Shown here: one piece after another, positions 17,463-26,287 of the stretch
Layout of the letters: each line of letters begins with the position of its first letter
Numbering within the stretch: the stretch's first letter is position 1
Source: Thalassolituus sp006212115
GTDB lineage: Bacteria > Pseudomonadota > Gammaproteobacteria > Pseudomonadales > Oceanobacteraceae
Assembly (NCBI RefSeq): GCF_040372045.1
Contig: NZ_BAABWH010000005.1
Strand: one strand, 5' to 3'
DNA length: 64,000 nucleotides
Translations under genes and position numbers: made by a program
The notes under the pieces: model-generated
The model's database searches: none
Told to the model about the DNA's origin: nothing
What the model saw: only the letters and a program-made list of their open reading frames with translations

Positions 17463-17567
17463 AGCGCCCCCCCTGAGATCGGTTATTTGTTGTTATAAAA
17501 TATACAGATTGGCGCAAGTGTACATGAACTTAACAACAGGCAGAAGGTATCCTTACACTTCGGGCAG

Positions 17568-17592
17568 AAAAAAACCGCCCGAAGGCGGTTTC
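17568..17592 (-). terminator. Terminator of the first fadE gene
   Basis: AACCGCC-CGAA-GGCGGTT (17573-17590), followed on the minus strand by T7. Confidence 0.85.
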
Positions 17593-17618
17593 TACAACAC
17601 GTATGTCAGATCATGCAA

Positions 17619-19412
17619 TCACGCCGTTTCAAACATGCTGTCTTCAAGGCCGTACAGTGAGTCCGAACCGCCTTTCACGGTCGCAGACAAACCAATGTAA
17701 CGTGGCAACAGACGCTTCACGTAGAAACGTGCAGTTTCTACTTTAGCCTTGTAGAAGCTGTCCGCATCCTGCTGTGGCAGAGCTACCAGCGCCATCTTCG
17801 CCCACATGTAAGCGTATGCGGTGTAACCGAAGACGTGCAGGTACTCTACTGACGCAGCACCGATCTCATTCGGGTTGTTCTGCGCCTGATCGATTACCCA
17901 TTGAGTCAGGTCTGAAAGGTTTTCCATTGCCGCCTTCAGAGGCTCAATGAATTCGCCAGCAGCTTCGTTACCAGCTTGAGCAGCAATAAAGTCGCTTACG
18001 TCCTGTTCGAACAGTTTGAACAGTGCACCGTTGGTACCTACTACTTTACGGCCCATCAGGTCGAGAGCCTGAATGCCGTTCGTGCCTTCGTAGATCTGAG
18101 TAATACGCAGGTCACGTACGTGCTGCTCCTGACCCCACTCACGAATGAAGCCGTGGCCACCAAATACCTGCTGACCCGCAACAGCACTCTCCAGAGCAAC
18201 GTCGGTCATGAAGGCTTTAGTGACTGGCGTCAGCAATGCGACCATCTGCTCAGCGTGCTTCGCCTGCTCGGCGTTATCGCTGTACTTAGACGTATCGAGG
18301 AATGACCCAACGTAAGTCGAGAACGCGCGACCACCTTCGTTGAATGCACGCATGGTCATCAACATACGACGTACGTCAGGATGTACGATGATAGGGTCAG
18401 CGGCTTTATCTTTAGCTACAGCACCTGTTGGCGCACGGCTTTGAGTACGGTCCAGAGCGTAAGCAACGGCATTCTGGTACGAGTTCTCAGCCACACCCAA
18501 GCCCTGGATACCTACACCCAGACGCTCGTAGTTCATCATGGTGAACATACAGGCCAGACCTTTGTTCTCTTCACCGACCAACCAGCCTTTCGCGCCATCG
18601 TAGTTCATAACGCAGGTAGCAGAACCTTTGATACCCATTTTGTGCTCGATAGAACCACAGGTTACGGCGTTACGCTCACCCAGAGAACCATCGTCGTTAA
18701 CCATTACTTTTGGAACCAGGAACAGGGAAATGCCCTTCGGACCTGCAGGCGCATCTGGCAGTTTAGCCAGTACCAGATGGATGATGTTCTCAGCCATATC
18801 GTGCTCACCCCAGGTAATAAAAATCTTAGTACCTGTGATGTCATAAGAACCGTCAGCGTTCGGCGCTGCTTTGGTACGGATAATACCGAGATCGGTACCT
18901 GCATGTGGTTCGGTCAGGTCCATCGCGCCAGACCATACACCGGAGTACATGTTTGGCAGGTATTTCTCTTTCAGCTCCTGAGAGCCGTGAGCGTTCAGAG
19001 ACAGACACGCGCCCGCTGTAAGCATTGGTGCCAGACCGAACGCCATGTTGGAGCCCTGAACCATTTCTTCAACCTGAGCCACCAGCGTCTTAGGCATGCC
19101 CATGCCGCCGAAGTCAGGGTTACCACCCAGACCATTCAGACCGGCTTCAACATAGGTCTGGTAAGCATCTTTAAAGCCTGGTGCTGCGGTTACTTCACCG
19201 TTTTCCCAAGTAGACGAATGCTCATCACCATCGCGGTTAATCGGCGCAAGAACCTGGCCGGCAATTTTGCCGCACTCTTCCAAGATGGCTTCTGCGGTTT
19301 CCATATCGACCGCACCCTGCAGACCCGCCAGTGAGTCCCATAGGGCACCAGCGTCAAAGACTTCGTTCAGTACAAAGCGCATATCGCGCAGGGGAGCTTT
19401 ATATTCAGGCAT
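17619..19412 (-). CDS. fadE: Acyl-CoA dehydrogenase, FadE type with C-terminal extension
   Basis: 597 residues, longer than the 380-residue classical enzymes, as in the Pseudomonas PA0506/PA0508 pair. It catalyses the FAD-dependent first step of fatty acid beta-oxidation. Seen in order: an N-terminal extension (MPEYKAPLRDMRFVLNE), the helical N-domain, the middle beta domain (DLTEPHAGTDLG, TGTKIFITWGEHDM), the C-terminal helical domain with the catalytic glutamate in IYEGTNGIQALDL (about 430), then the extra ACAD_C-type domain. It is paralogous to the next gene upstream. Confidence 0.93.
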   Translation of the reverse strand: MPEYKAPLRDMRFVLNEVFDAGALWDSLAGLQGAVDMETAEAILEECGKIAGQVLAPINRDGDEHSSTWENGEVTAAPGFKDAYQTYVEAGLNGLGGNPDFGGMGMPKTLVAQVEEMVQGSNMAFGLAPMLTAGACLSLNAHGSQELKEKYLPNMYSGVWSGAMDLTEPHAGTDLGIIRTKAAPNADGSYDITGTKIFITWGEHDMAENIIHLVLAKLPDAPAGPKGISLFLVPKVMVNDDGSLGERNAVTCGSIEHKMGIKGSATCVMNYDGAKGWLVGEENKGLACMFTMMNYERLGVGIQGLGVAENSYQNAVAYALDRTQSRAPTGAVAKDKAADPIIVHPDVRRMLMTMRAFNEGGRAFSTYVGSFLDTSKYSDNAEQAKHAEQMVALLTPVTKAFMTDVALESAVAGQQVFGGHGFIREWGQEQHVRDLRITQIYEGTNGIQALDLMGRKVVGTNGALFKLFEQDVSDFIAAQAGNEAAGEFIEPLKAAMENLSDLTQWVIDQAQNNPNEIGAASVEYLHVFGYTAYAYMWAKMALVALPQQDADSFYKAKVETARFYVKRLLPRYIGLSATVKGGSDSLYGLEDSMFETA

Positions 19413-19494
19413 GATTCACCTCTATCGTTACGGACACCGACAAGCCAGTCGCGGTGTCGTTTTCGTCCAGGAAAAATGGTTTCAATTAACACAG

Positions 19495-19521
19495 AAAAAC
19501 CGCGCCGTGGCGCGGTTTTTC
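19495..19521 (-). terminator. Terminator of the second fadE gene
   Basis: AACCGCG-CCGTGG-CGCGGTT followed by T-runs on both sides. It separates the two fadE genes into independent units. Confidence 0.8.
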
Positions 19522-19534
19522 TGAATCAGACAAA

Positions 19535-21340
19535 TCAGAACGCGAAGTGTTCGGCGTCCAGATCCATCATGCTATCAGCACCAGCCAGCATTGCAGCGGC
19601 GTGACCTTTAGCGCGTGGCAGTACACGTGCGAAGTAGAACTTAGCAGTCTGAATCTTCGCCTTGTAGAAGTCTTCTTCAGTGGTACCTGCAGCAATGGCA
19701 TCCTGAGACACTTTAGCCATACGCGCCCACAGGAAGGCCAGAGTCACGTAGCCAGAGTACATCAGGTAGTCAACGGAAGCCGCGCCAACTTCTTCGCGGT
19801 TCTTCATAGCAGACATACCGATCTTCATAGTCAGGTCGCCCCACTCTTTGTTCACTTCAGCCAGAGGCGCTGCGAACGGAGCCATCTGCTCGTCACCTTC
19901 TACCGACTGACAGAACTTGTGAACGATCTTAGTGAAGTTACGCAGAGACGCACCCTGAGTCATCAGTACTTTACGACCCAGCAGGTCGAGTGCCTGAATA
20001 CCGGTAGTGCCTTCGTAGATACAAGCGATCTTGGTATCACGTACCAGCTGCTCCATACCCCACTCAGCGATGAAACCGTGTCCACCAAATACCTGAACAC
20101 CCAGGTTAGTGGCTTCGTAGCCAGCTTCAGTCAGGAAAGCTTTAGCGATCGGAGTCAGGAAGCCCAGCAGTTCGTCTGCTGCCTTACGCTCTTCTTCGGT
20201 TTCGCCTTTCTTAACGATGTCGTTCTGCTGTGCCGCAAGGTAAACCAGTGCACGGCCGCCCTCTGCGAAAGACTTCTGAGTCAGCAGCATACGACGTACG
20301 TCTGGGTGAACGATGATTGGGTCAGCTGCTTTTTCTGGCGCCTTAGGGCCAGTCAGAGAGCGCATCGCCAGACGGTCTTTCGCGTACGCCAGTGCGCCCT
20401 GGAAAGAACCTTCAGCCGCCGCAGCACCCTGCAGTGCAGTACCGATACGGGCCGTGTTCATGAAAGTGAACATGCAGTTCAGACCTTTGTTCTCAGGTCC
20501 GATCAGCCAACCTTTCGCGCCGTCGAAGTTCATGACACAGGTCGCGTTACCATGGATACCCATCTTGTGCTCAATCGAACCACAGATCAGGTCGTTGCGC
20601 TCACCCGGCGTGCCGTCTTCGTTTGGCAGGAACTTAGGTACAACGAACAGAGAGATACCTTTGGTACCTTCTGGAGCACCCGGCAGACGTGCCAGTACGA
20701 TGTGTACGATGTTCTCTGCCATGTCGTGTTCGCCAGCAGAGATAAAGATTTTAGAACCTGTGATGGAGTAAGAACCGTCGGCATTTGGCTCAGCCTTGGA
20801 TTTCAGGATACCCAGATCCGAACCACAGTGTGCTTCAGTCAGACACATGGTGCCAGTCCATTCGCCAGAAACCAGCTTGCTCAGGTATACGTGTTTCTGC
20901 TCGTCAGTACCGTGCAGGTCCAGCGTGTTCATCGCACCGTGAGACAGGCCTGGGTACATGCCCCAAGACCAGTTCGCGGTACCAACCATTTCTGAAACAA
21001 CGGTGCCCAGTGACTCAGGCAGGCCCTGGCCGCCGTGATCAACTTCGTGTGCCAGTGATGGCCATCCACCTTCAACGTATTTTGCGTATGCTTCTTTGAA
21101 GCCAGTCGGGGTAGTGACCGAACCGTCGTCGTGGCGGGTACAACCTTCGATGTCACCAACGCGGTTCAGAGGAGCAAGTTCCTGTTCGCAGAATTTAGCG
21201 CCTTCAGCCAAAATGGCATCAATCATGTCAGGGGTAGCCACATCTGCGTATGCAGGGATGTTGGCATAGTGGCCAGGCATATCCAGCAGTTCATTCATCA
21301 CAAACTGAATATCACGGATGGGAGCTTTATACTCTGGCAT
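19535..21340 (-). CDS. fadE: Acyl-CoA dehydrogenase, FadE type (paralogue)
   Basis: 601 residues from the ATG at 21340, which has AGGTGA just upstream and gives the same MPEYKAP start as its paralogue; the frame is open further upstream. Domains as in the neighbour: CLTEAHCGSDLGILKSKAEP and TGSKIFISAGEHDM in the FAD/substrate region, the catalytic glutamate in CIYEGTTGIQALDL and the extra C-terminal domain. A PsrA-like operator lies about 100 bases upstream. The pair probably covers different acyl chain lengths. Confidence 0.93.
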   Translation of the reverse strand: MPEYKAPIRDIQFVMNELLDMPGHYANIPAYADVATPDMIDAILAEGAKFCEQELAPLNRVGDIEGCTRHDDGSVTTPTGFKEAYAKYVEGGWPSLAHEVDHGGQGLPESLGTVVSEMVGTANWSWGMYPGLSHGAMNTLDLHGTDEQKHVYLSKLVSGEWTGTMCLTEAHCGSDLGILKSKAEPNADGSYSITGSKIFISAGEHDMAENIVHIVLARLPGAPEGTKGISLFVVPKFLPNEDGTPGERNDLICGSIEHKMGIHGNATCVMNFDGAKGWLIGPENKGLNCMFTFMNTARIGTALQGAAAAEGSFQGALAYAKDRLAMRSLTGPKAPEKAADPIIVHPDVRRMLLTQKSFAEGGRALVYLAAQQNDIVKKGETEEERKAADELLGFLTPIAKAFLTEAGYEATNLGVQVFGGHGFIAEWGMEQLVRDTKIACIYEGTTGIQALDLLGRKVLMTQGASLRNFTKIVHKFCQSVEGDEQMAPFAAPLAEVNKEWGDLTMKIGMSAMKNREEVGAASVDYLMYSGYVTLAFLWARMAKVSQDAIAAGTTEEDFYKAKIQTAKFYFARVLPRAKGHAAAMLAGADSMMDLDAEHFAF

Positions 21341-21441
21341 AGGAATCACCTCATTGCCGTTAACATTGTTGGCGAAAAGCGCCTTTTTATTCCGGAGCTG
21401 ACTCCGGTGCTCAACGATCTGACTGACTCTCGAATCAGATT

Positions 21442-21455
21442 CAAACAAGTGTTTG
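21442..21455. promoter_or_regulatory. PsrA-like operator upstream of fadE
   Basis: CAAAC-AAGT-GTTTG is a perfect match to the G/CAAAC-N2-4-GTTTG/C motif recognised by the long-chain-fatty-acid-responsive repressor PsrA of pseudomonads. It lies in the 240-base leader of the second fadE gene. The regulator itself is not in this window. Confidence 0.65.
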
Positions 21456-21581
21456 AAACATACGTTCGCACACGCCTGTTGTCAAGTCTCTAAGGCCCAT
21501 ATCATGCGGCCCGCAGAAACTTATACACAGGCTATACAACCATCATTAAAAGAGAGATATGCCGGTTAATGCGGAAAGATA

Positions 21582-22433
21582 TCAGGCCTCTTCATCTAAG
21601 AGAGCACCGGGTGGAGTCATGGGTGGGCTACTGATACGCAGCAGTGTTTCGTTAATCTGACGCAAGCGCGCGTTGTATTCAGCAAAGCGCTCTGCCACTG
21701 ACACAAACGCCATGTTGTCATCTTCGTCCGATTCGCTTTCGCTTGTCTTAGCCAATTCTGAGGCTTCTCTTGCTGCCTCTATTTCTGTCTTCATGTCGTC
21801 ACGCTTCTGACTGCGTAAGTCTGCCTCAGCCTGAAGTTCATCGCGTTGCTGCTGTGCGAGCTCCGCCTGCGCCTCGGTCATTTTCTGGGCAGCCATTGCC
21901 GCTACCTGACGGTCCTGTGTCGACGGCTCTGCTGGCGCCAGGGCTGCACGTCGAACCCGTGCCATTTTCTCGTAAGTAGCCGCAGGATCACCCGGTACTT
22001 CGGCGACATCAATTTTCACTTCGCCGGACACTGCGTAACGCTGACCATCCGGCCCCCGTGTAAAACTGTAGGTCGGCGCGCTGGCGAGTTCCCCCCCAAC
22101 CGCTTGATGCGCACGTTCGTGATTACGAACTTCTGTATCACGGCTTTGCAGCACACGAATCAGCTCAACATCCTGCTCTAGCTGCTCGCTTTCAACGCTC
22201 TTATCGGATGTCTGATCAGCCTTGTTGTCGGATTTGATATCAGGATTAGCAGACGCAGCGCTACTTTGCGCTCTGTCCAACTGAGTCGAGGGAGCAACAG
22301 GTTGATTAGCGGAATTTGGCGGGGAAACAGGCGTGCCCGCCTTCGGTGTTGCTAGGGAGTTAGCCGGAGCGGCCGCCGCAAGATTAGTCGCGGATATAGA
22401 GGGGGCGAAGGAGACACCAGACGATATCTGCAT
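21582..22433 (-). CDS. SprA-related putative metalloprotease-like protein
   Basis: 283 residues. The core (about 125-215) has RNHERAHQAVGGELA, an HExxH zinc-protease-like motif, followed by GPDGQRYAVSGEVKIDV and PGDPAATYEKMARVRRAALA, the signature of the SprA-related family (PF12118). The first 120 residues are low-complexity, rich in Ala, Ser, Pro, Gln and Asp; the last 70 are coiled coil. Function of the family is not settled. It follows a small gene by 16 bases and likely forms an operon with it. Confidence 0.75.
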   Translation of the reverse strand: MQISSGVSFAPSISATNLAAAAPANSLATPKAGTPVSPPNSANQPVAPSTQLDRAQSSAASANPDIKSDNKADQTSDKSVESEQLEQDVELIRVLQSRDTEVRNHERAHQAVGGELASAPTYSFTRGPDGQRYAVSGEVKIDVAEVPGDPAATYEKMARVRRAALAPAEPSTQDRQVAAMAAQKMTEAQAELAQQQRDELQAEADLRSQKRDDMKTEIEAAREASELAKTSESESDEDDNMAFVSVAERFAEYNARLRQINETLLRISSPPMTPPGALLDEEA

Positions 22434-22449
22434 ACAACGCCCTCAAGGA

Positions 22450-22701
22450 TCAGGCCTGAGTGTCAATCAGAGAGCCCAACTGACGATCTGCAGCCTGCAA
22501 AACTTTCGCGTTGGCGTCGGTAGCCTGCTGTCCCTGCTTCATGTCTGTCATGGCAGATGCGAGATCAGCGGTTCCTTCGACGGGGCGTTCAGTTGTCGTT
22601 TCGACCACAGTCTGCGCGGCCTTCGCGACCTGCTCTGTGCCCTGGTTTACGCCATACGCTGCATTGGCAAATGTTGAGCCTGCTGTTGATCCAATATTCA
22701 T
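22450..22701 (-). CDS. Small conserved helical protein, flagellar-axial-like composition
   Basis: 83 residues from the ATG at 22701 (AGGTG seven bases upstream; an in-frame start at 22734 is less likely). The sequence is low in aromatic residues, rich in Ala, Thr, Gln and Asp, with predicted helices at both ends and a C-terminal LGSLIDTQA that resembles the ends of flagellar rod and hook proteins. No signal peptide. No firm family. Co-transcribed with the SprA-related gene. Confidence 0.6.
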   Translation of the reverse strand: MNIGSTAGSTFANAAYGVNQGTEQVAKAAQTVVETTTERPVEGTADLASAMTDMKQGQQATDANAKVLQAADRQLGSLIDTQA

Positions 22702-22756
22702 AAGCACCTCTGGTGAACAATCGTTCCTGTACATTATTTAAACAAAGCAGAAACAA

Positions 22757-22790
22757 AAACGCCATCCGGTATGGGATGGCGTTTAGACTG
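22757..22790 (-). terminator. Terminator of bioB
   Basis: AAACGCCATCC-GGTATG-GGATGGCGTTT (22757-22784); on the minus strand it is followed by a T-rich run. Confidence 0.85.
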
Positions 22791-22804
22791 ATTTTTTATA
22801 ACGA

Positions 22805-23872
22805 TCAGTGTGTTTGGCTTGCAGAGGTAGAAGCGTCATAAAACAGTTCACTACCAGCCTTATCTTGCGCCAATAACTCGTCTAATTCCTTCGGTGCTTC
22901 CGTCACCTTGTGTTCGGAGTTGATGCCCAGTTTACGGAACAAGGCCTGGTCTTTATTCGCCGCAGGGTTAGGGGTAGTCAGCAGACACTCACCGTAGAAG
23001 ATGGAATTCGCACCCGCGAAGAAGCACATAGCCTGCATTTCTTCGCTCATCTCTTCGCGCCCGGCGCTCAAACGCACATGACTTTGCGGCATCATGATAC
23101 GTGCTGCTGCAATTGTGCGGACAAAATCCAGCGGATCAAGATCGTCCTCTTTCTCCAGCGGCGTACCAGCGACTTTCACTAACTGATTGATGGGTACTGA
23201 GTCAGGATGAACAGGTAAGTTTGCAAGTTGCACCAACAGCCCCGCACGGTCTTTGTCTGTCTCGCCCATGCCGAGAATACCGCCAGAGCACACTTTCATA
23301 CCGGCATTACGCACGTTCGACAGTGTATCGAGTCGGTCAGAGTAGGTACGAGTTGTAATAATGTTGCCGTAGAACTCAGGCGAGGTATCGAGATTGTGGT
23401 TGTAGTAATCCAAACCCGCCTCGGCCAGCGCATCGGCTTTCTGCTCATCCAACATACCCAAAGTCATGCAGGTCTCGAGGCCAAGCTCTTTAACGCCTTT
23501 CACCATCGCCAGGACGTACGGCATGTCTTTTTCGCGAGGCGAGCGCCACGCCGCCCCCATACAGAAACGATCAGAGCCTGCCGCCTTCGCCGCTTTTGCT
23601 TTTTCGATCACCGCCTGAACTTCCATCAGGCGCTCTTTTTCAAGGCCAGTATCGTAGCGCGAGCTCTGTGGGCAGTAGGCGCAGTCTTCAGGACACGCGC
23701 CGGTTTTGATAGACAGCAAGGTGCTGACCTGAACCGCATTCGGATCATGAAACATACGGTGCACTGACTGAGCCCGGAACAGCAGATCATTCATGGGCGT
23801 CTGCAGCAAGGCCTCAACCTCGGCAATAGTCCAATCATGACGAACGGTTTCAAGCTTGTGAGCGGGGTTCAT
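22805..23872 (-). CDS. bioB: Biotin synthase
   Basis: 355 residues. A radical SAM enzyme that inserts sulfur into dethiobiotin. The SAM [4Fe-4S] motif CPEDCAYCPQSSRY (about 54-67) is intact, as are the YNHNLDTSPEFYGNIITTR region and the [2Fe-2S] ligands (SGGILGMGE, and RLSAGREEMS with the arginine ligand). It is divergent from comF with only 45 bases between, a layout common in gammaproteobacteria; the usual bioF is not next to it. Confidence 0.97.
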   Translation of the reverse strand: MNPAHKLETVRHDWTIAEVEALLQTPMNDLLFRAQSVHRMFHDPNAVQVSTLLSIKTGACPEDCAYCPQSSRYDTGLEKERLMEVQAVIEKAKAAKAAGSDRFCMGAAWRSPREKDMPYVLAMVKGVKELGLETCMTLGMLDEQKADALAEAGLDYYNHNLDTSPEFYGNIITTRTYSDRLDTLSNVRNAGMKVCSGGILGMGETDKDRAGLLVQLANLPVHPDSVPINQLVKVAGTPLEKEDDLDPLDFVRTIAAARIMMPQSHVRLSAGREEMSEEMQAMCFFAGANSIFYGECLLTTPNPAANKDQALFRKLGINSEHKVTEAPKELDELLAQDKAGSELFYDASTSASQTH

Positions 23873-23917
23873 GGCCGGTACTCTCTGTAGTGTTATTTTC
23901 CACGGTACATATTAAGG

Positions 23918-24649
23918 ATGAACAATAAGTGGTCAACCTTGCGGCGAGTAAGGGATAACTTCAGTGCATTTTTTGATCAATCTTTTGAATGCGAACTCTG
24001 TCTCGAACCGACGGACTCTAAAATAGGCGTCTGCCAGAGCTGCTTAGCTCGCCTGCCTTTTCCCGAGTACACCTGTTCGCGATGCAGCGAAGCCACGTCT
24101 ACCCCGAGCATCTGCGGCAAATGCCAGAAACAACCGCCCAGTTTCGATTACAGTGTTTGCTCGCTTAACTACGAGCACCCGATTCACTATTGGATTCAAC
24201 GCTGCAAAGACAGACGGGATCATAAGCAGATCGCCCGGCTAGCCAGCATGATGACGATGGCCGCACCCATGTTGATTGAAGAGCCAGACATCGTCACCTG
24301 TATTCCAACCACTCACCAACGCCGCCTTATCCGGGGGTTTAATTTAAGTGAAGAGTTAGCAGGACATTGCGCAAAGTATCTTGGCCTACCTTTCTACCCA
24401 CAATTGTTGAAGAAAACCAGGAGCGCAGATAAGCGTCGTCGCAGTGCCCGGGAACGCAATGAGCAGCCGAGCGGCCTGACATTCCGCAATACAAGTTCAG
24501 CTCCCAATCTGGAAGACCGTCGGGTTCTTATTATTGACGACGTTATGACAACCGGCAGCACGCTGGAGGAGGCAGCGAGGATTCTGAAAAGCCACGGAGC
24601 AATATCGGTTGGTGGCTGGTGCCTTGCTCGTACCCCCAAACCACGATGA
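23918..24649 (+). CDS. comF: ComF-family phosphoribosyltransferase-like protein
   Basis: 243 residues. Four CxxC-type pairs in the first 90 residues (CELC, CQSC, CSRC, CGKC) form the zinc-binding domain, and the C-terminal phosphoribosyltransferase fold has the PRPP loop VLIIDDVMTTGST (about 208-220). ComF proteins are required for DNA uptake in naturally competent bacteria, where they act on the cytoplasmic side; the exact activity is unresolved. Confidence 0.92.
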   Translation: MNNKWSTLRRVRDNFSAFFDQSFECELCLEPTDSKIGVCQSCLARLPFPEYTCSRCSEATSTPSICGKCQKQPPSFDYSVCSLNYEHPIHYWIQRCKDRRDHKQIARLASMMTMAAPMLIEEPDIVTCIPTTHQRRLIRGFNLSEELAGHCAKYLGLPFYPQLLKKTRSADKRRRSARERNEQPSGLTFRNTSSAPNLEDRRVLIIDDVMTTGSTLEEAARILKSHGAISVGGWCLARTPKPR

Positions 24650-24713
24650 CGCAATAACATCCTGCAGAGGTTAAATGGCATAATGCCGCTTCACACTTAG
24701 ATCGGATTCCGCT

Positions 24714-25688
24714 ATGCATGCCTACAGCGACCTCAGTCACGACTTGGTCATGGACGCCATAGAGTCATTAGGGCTTTTGTGCGACGCACGCGTTATGGCG
24801 CTAAACAGTTATGAGAACCGCGTCTTTCAAGTCGGCATTGAAGATAGCGAGCCGCTGATCGCCAAATTCTACAGGCCGAACCGCTGGACTAACGACAGCA
24901 TTCTTGAAGAACACGCTTTTCTGTCAGCATTGAAAGCGGAAGATATTCCCGTTATCGCACCACTATCCATTAATGATAAAACCCTTTTTCATTTTGGTGG
25001 ATTTCGCTTCGCTCTGTTTCCGCGCCGCGGTGGCCATGCACCAGAATTAAGTAATGATGACGATTTGGAGTTAATTGGTCGTTGGATGGCGCGCCTTCAC
25101 AACATCGGACAGACTGAAGCGTTTTCTCATCGACCGGTTATTCGCGGAAGCGACGACATTCGCGAATCCGCTGAAGCGGTTCTTCGTAGCGGCCACCTGC
25201 CCGATGATTACCACGAAGCCTACCAGTCCATAATTCGCGATATCTGCGCTCACACAGATCAGGTATCCGTTTCGGATTATTCATCCATCCGATTACATGG
25301 AGACATGCACACTGGAAATCTACTGCTACGCGATGAAGATCTTTACCTTGTCGATTTCGATGACTGCAATCAGGGTCCGGCAATGCAGGACATCTGGATG
25401 TTGCTAAGCGGCAGTCGTGAGGAACATCGTCAACAAATCATGGTCATAGCAGAAGGCTACAGCATGTTCAGGCGTTTTCCAGCAGAGGAACTGCCTCTGA
25501 TCGAAACCTTGTGCACACGGCGAATTGTTCGTCACGCGGCCTGGCTAAGCCAGCGCTGGGAAGACCCGGCATTTCCCGTGGCATTCCCTTGGTTCGCTTC
25601 ACATCGCTACTGGTCTGAACATTTATTAGCATTGCGGGAACAACTTTCTGCACTGCAAGAAGAACCACTGACATTACCTGTATTTTAA
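24714..25688 (+). CDS. srkA: Stress response kinase A (YihE/RdoA type)
   Basis: 324 residues, the family's usual length. An aminoglycoside-phosphotransferase-like protein kinase fold: the catalytic loop RLHGDMHTGNLLL (about 196-208) and metal-binding DFDDCNQGPAMQDIW (about 218-232) are intact. In E. coli the kinase counters stress-induced death through MazEF. Here it precedes a small barrel gene by ten bases. Confidence 0.93.
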   Translation: MHAYSDLSHDLVMDAIESLGLLCDARVMALNSYENRVFQVGIEDSEPLIAKFYRPNRWTNDSILEEHAFLSALKAEDIPVIAPLSINDKTLFHFGGFRFALFPRRGGHAPELSNDDDLELIGRWMARLHNIGQTEAFSHRPVIRGSDDIRESAEAVLRSGHLPDDYHEAYQSIIRDICAHTDQVSVSDYSSIRLHGDMHTGNLLLRDEDLYLVDFDDCNQGPAMQDIWMLLSGSREEHRQQIMVIAEGYSMFRRFPAEELPLIETLCTRRIVRHAAWLSQRWEDPAFPVAFPWFASHRYWSEHLLALREQLSALQEEPLTLPVF

Positions 25689-25698
25689 TGAGGTTGTT

Positions 25699-26199
25699 AT
25701 GAAGAAGTACCTGATCGCCAGCACACTTTCCGCACTCGCAGTGACAGCAGTCGCCGATGAAAACAATCTACGTGATGCTCTGTACATCGGTGGAGCGATA
25801 AACCACAACGTAATTGACTCACCGTTCGGCGGCGATGACCTTGATGCCAATGGTTATTCTATTTTCGGGGGTTATAAGTTTGATAATTCTGTGGCGGATC
25901 TGATGACAGCCGTTGAGTTTGGATACAGTGATACGGGCGATTTTTACAACAGTAATGGTAACGGCGACGAAGACATCAATGGCGTCTGGGTTGCTGCTGT
26001 TGCAGAAAAATATTTACCTGAAATAGATCCGCGCTTAAGCGTTATTGGCCGTGGTGGTCTGGACCTGGGTGATGACGATGGTATTTTTCTAGGTGCCGGT
26101 GCAGGTTTTAAAGTTAACCAACAGGTTGGCCTGCGTGCTGAGTTTATTAATAAAGATGCATCCTCTGTTTATCAGGTTGGCGCTTTGTTCCATTTCTGA
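25699..26199 (+). CDS. Small outer-membrane beta-barrel protein
   Basis: 166 residues: signal peptide (about 19 residues, ending AVA), then alternating strands with glycine-rich turns (FGGYKF, GRGGLDLGDDDG, GAGAGFKVN) and a terminal phenylalanine (GALFHF), as in eight-stranded OmpA/OmpX-like barrels. Acidic loops may bind cations. No more specific family. It starts ten bases after srkA and is followed by a long hairpin. Confidence 0.75.
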   Translation: MKKYLIASTLSALAVTAVADENNLRDALYIGGAINHNVIDSPFGGDDLDANGYSIFGGYKFDNSVADLMTAVEFGYSDTGDFYNSNGNGDEDINGVWVAAVAEKYLPEIDPRLSVIGRGGLDLGDDDGIFLGAGAGFKVNQQVGLRAEFINKDASSVYQVGALFHF

Positions 26200-26222
26200 T
26201 TAATCAGCTAGACAAAGAAAAT

Positions 26223-26266
26223 AGAATGCCCGGCCTGAAAGAGTATTCAGCGCCGGCATTCTTATA
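26223..26266. terminator. Long-stem terminator between convergent genes
   Basis: AGAATGCC-c-GGC-CTGAA ... TTCAG-c-GCCGGCATTCT makes a 19-pair stem with one bulge, followed by TTATATTT. It can serve both the barrel gene and the large adhesin gene. Confidence 0.8.
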
Positions 26267-26287
26267 TTTAAAGTGGGCTAAGGCAGG

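Noticed and set aside
18381..19334. 317-codon plus-strand frame opposite the first fadE gene
   Set aside because: Same reason: antisense shadow with atypical composition and no ribosome site.
19547..20995. Long open frame (482 codons) on the plus strand opposite the second fadE gene
   Set aside because: It is the antisense of a strongly conserved enzyme gene, rich in Cys, His, Gln and Arg with no domain pattern, a by-product of codon bias.
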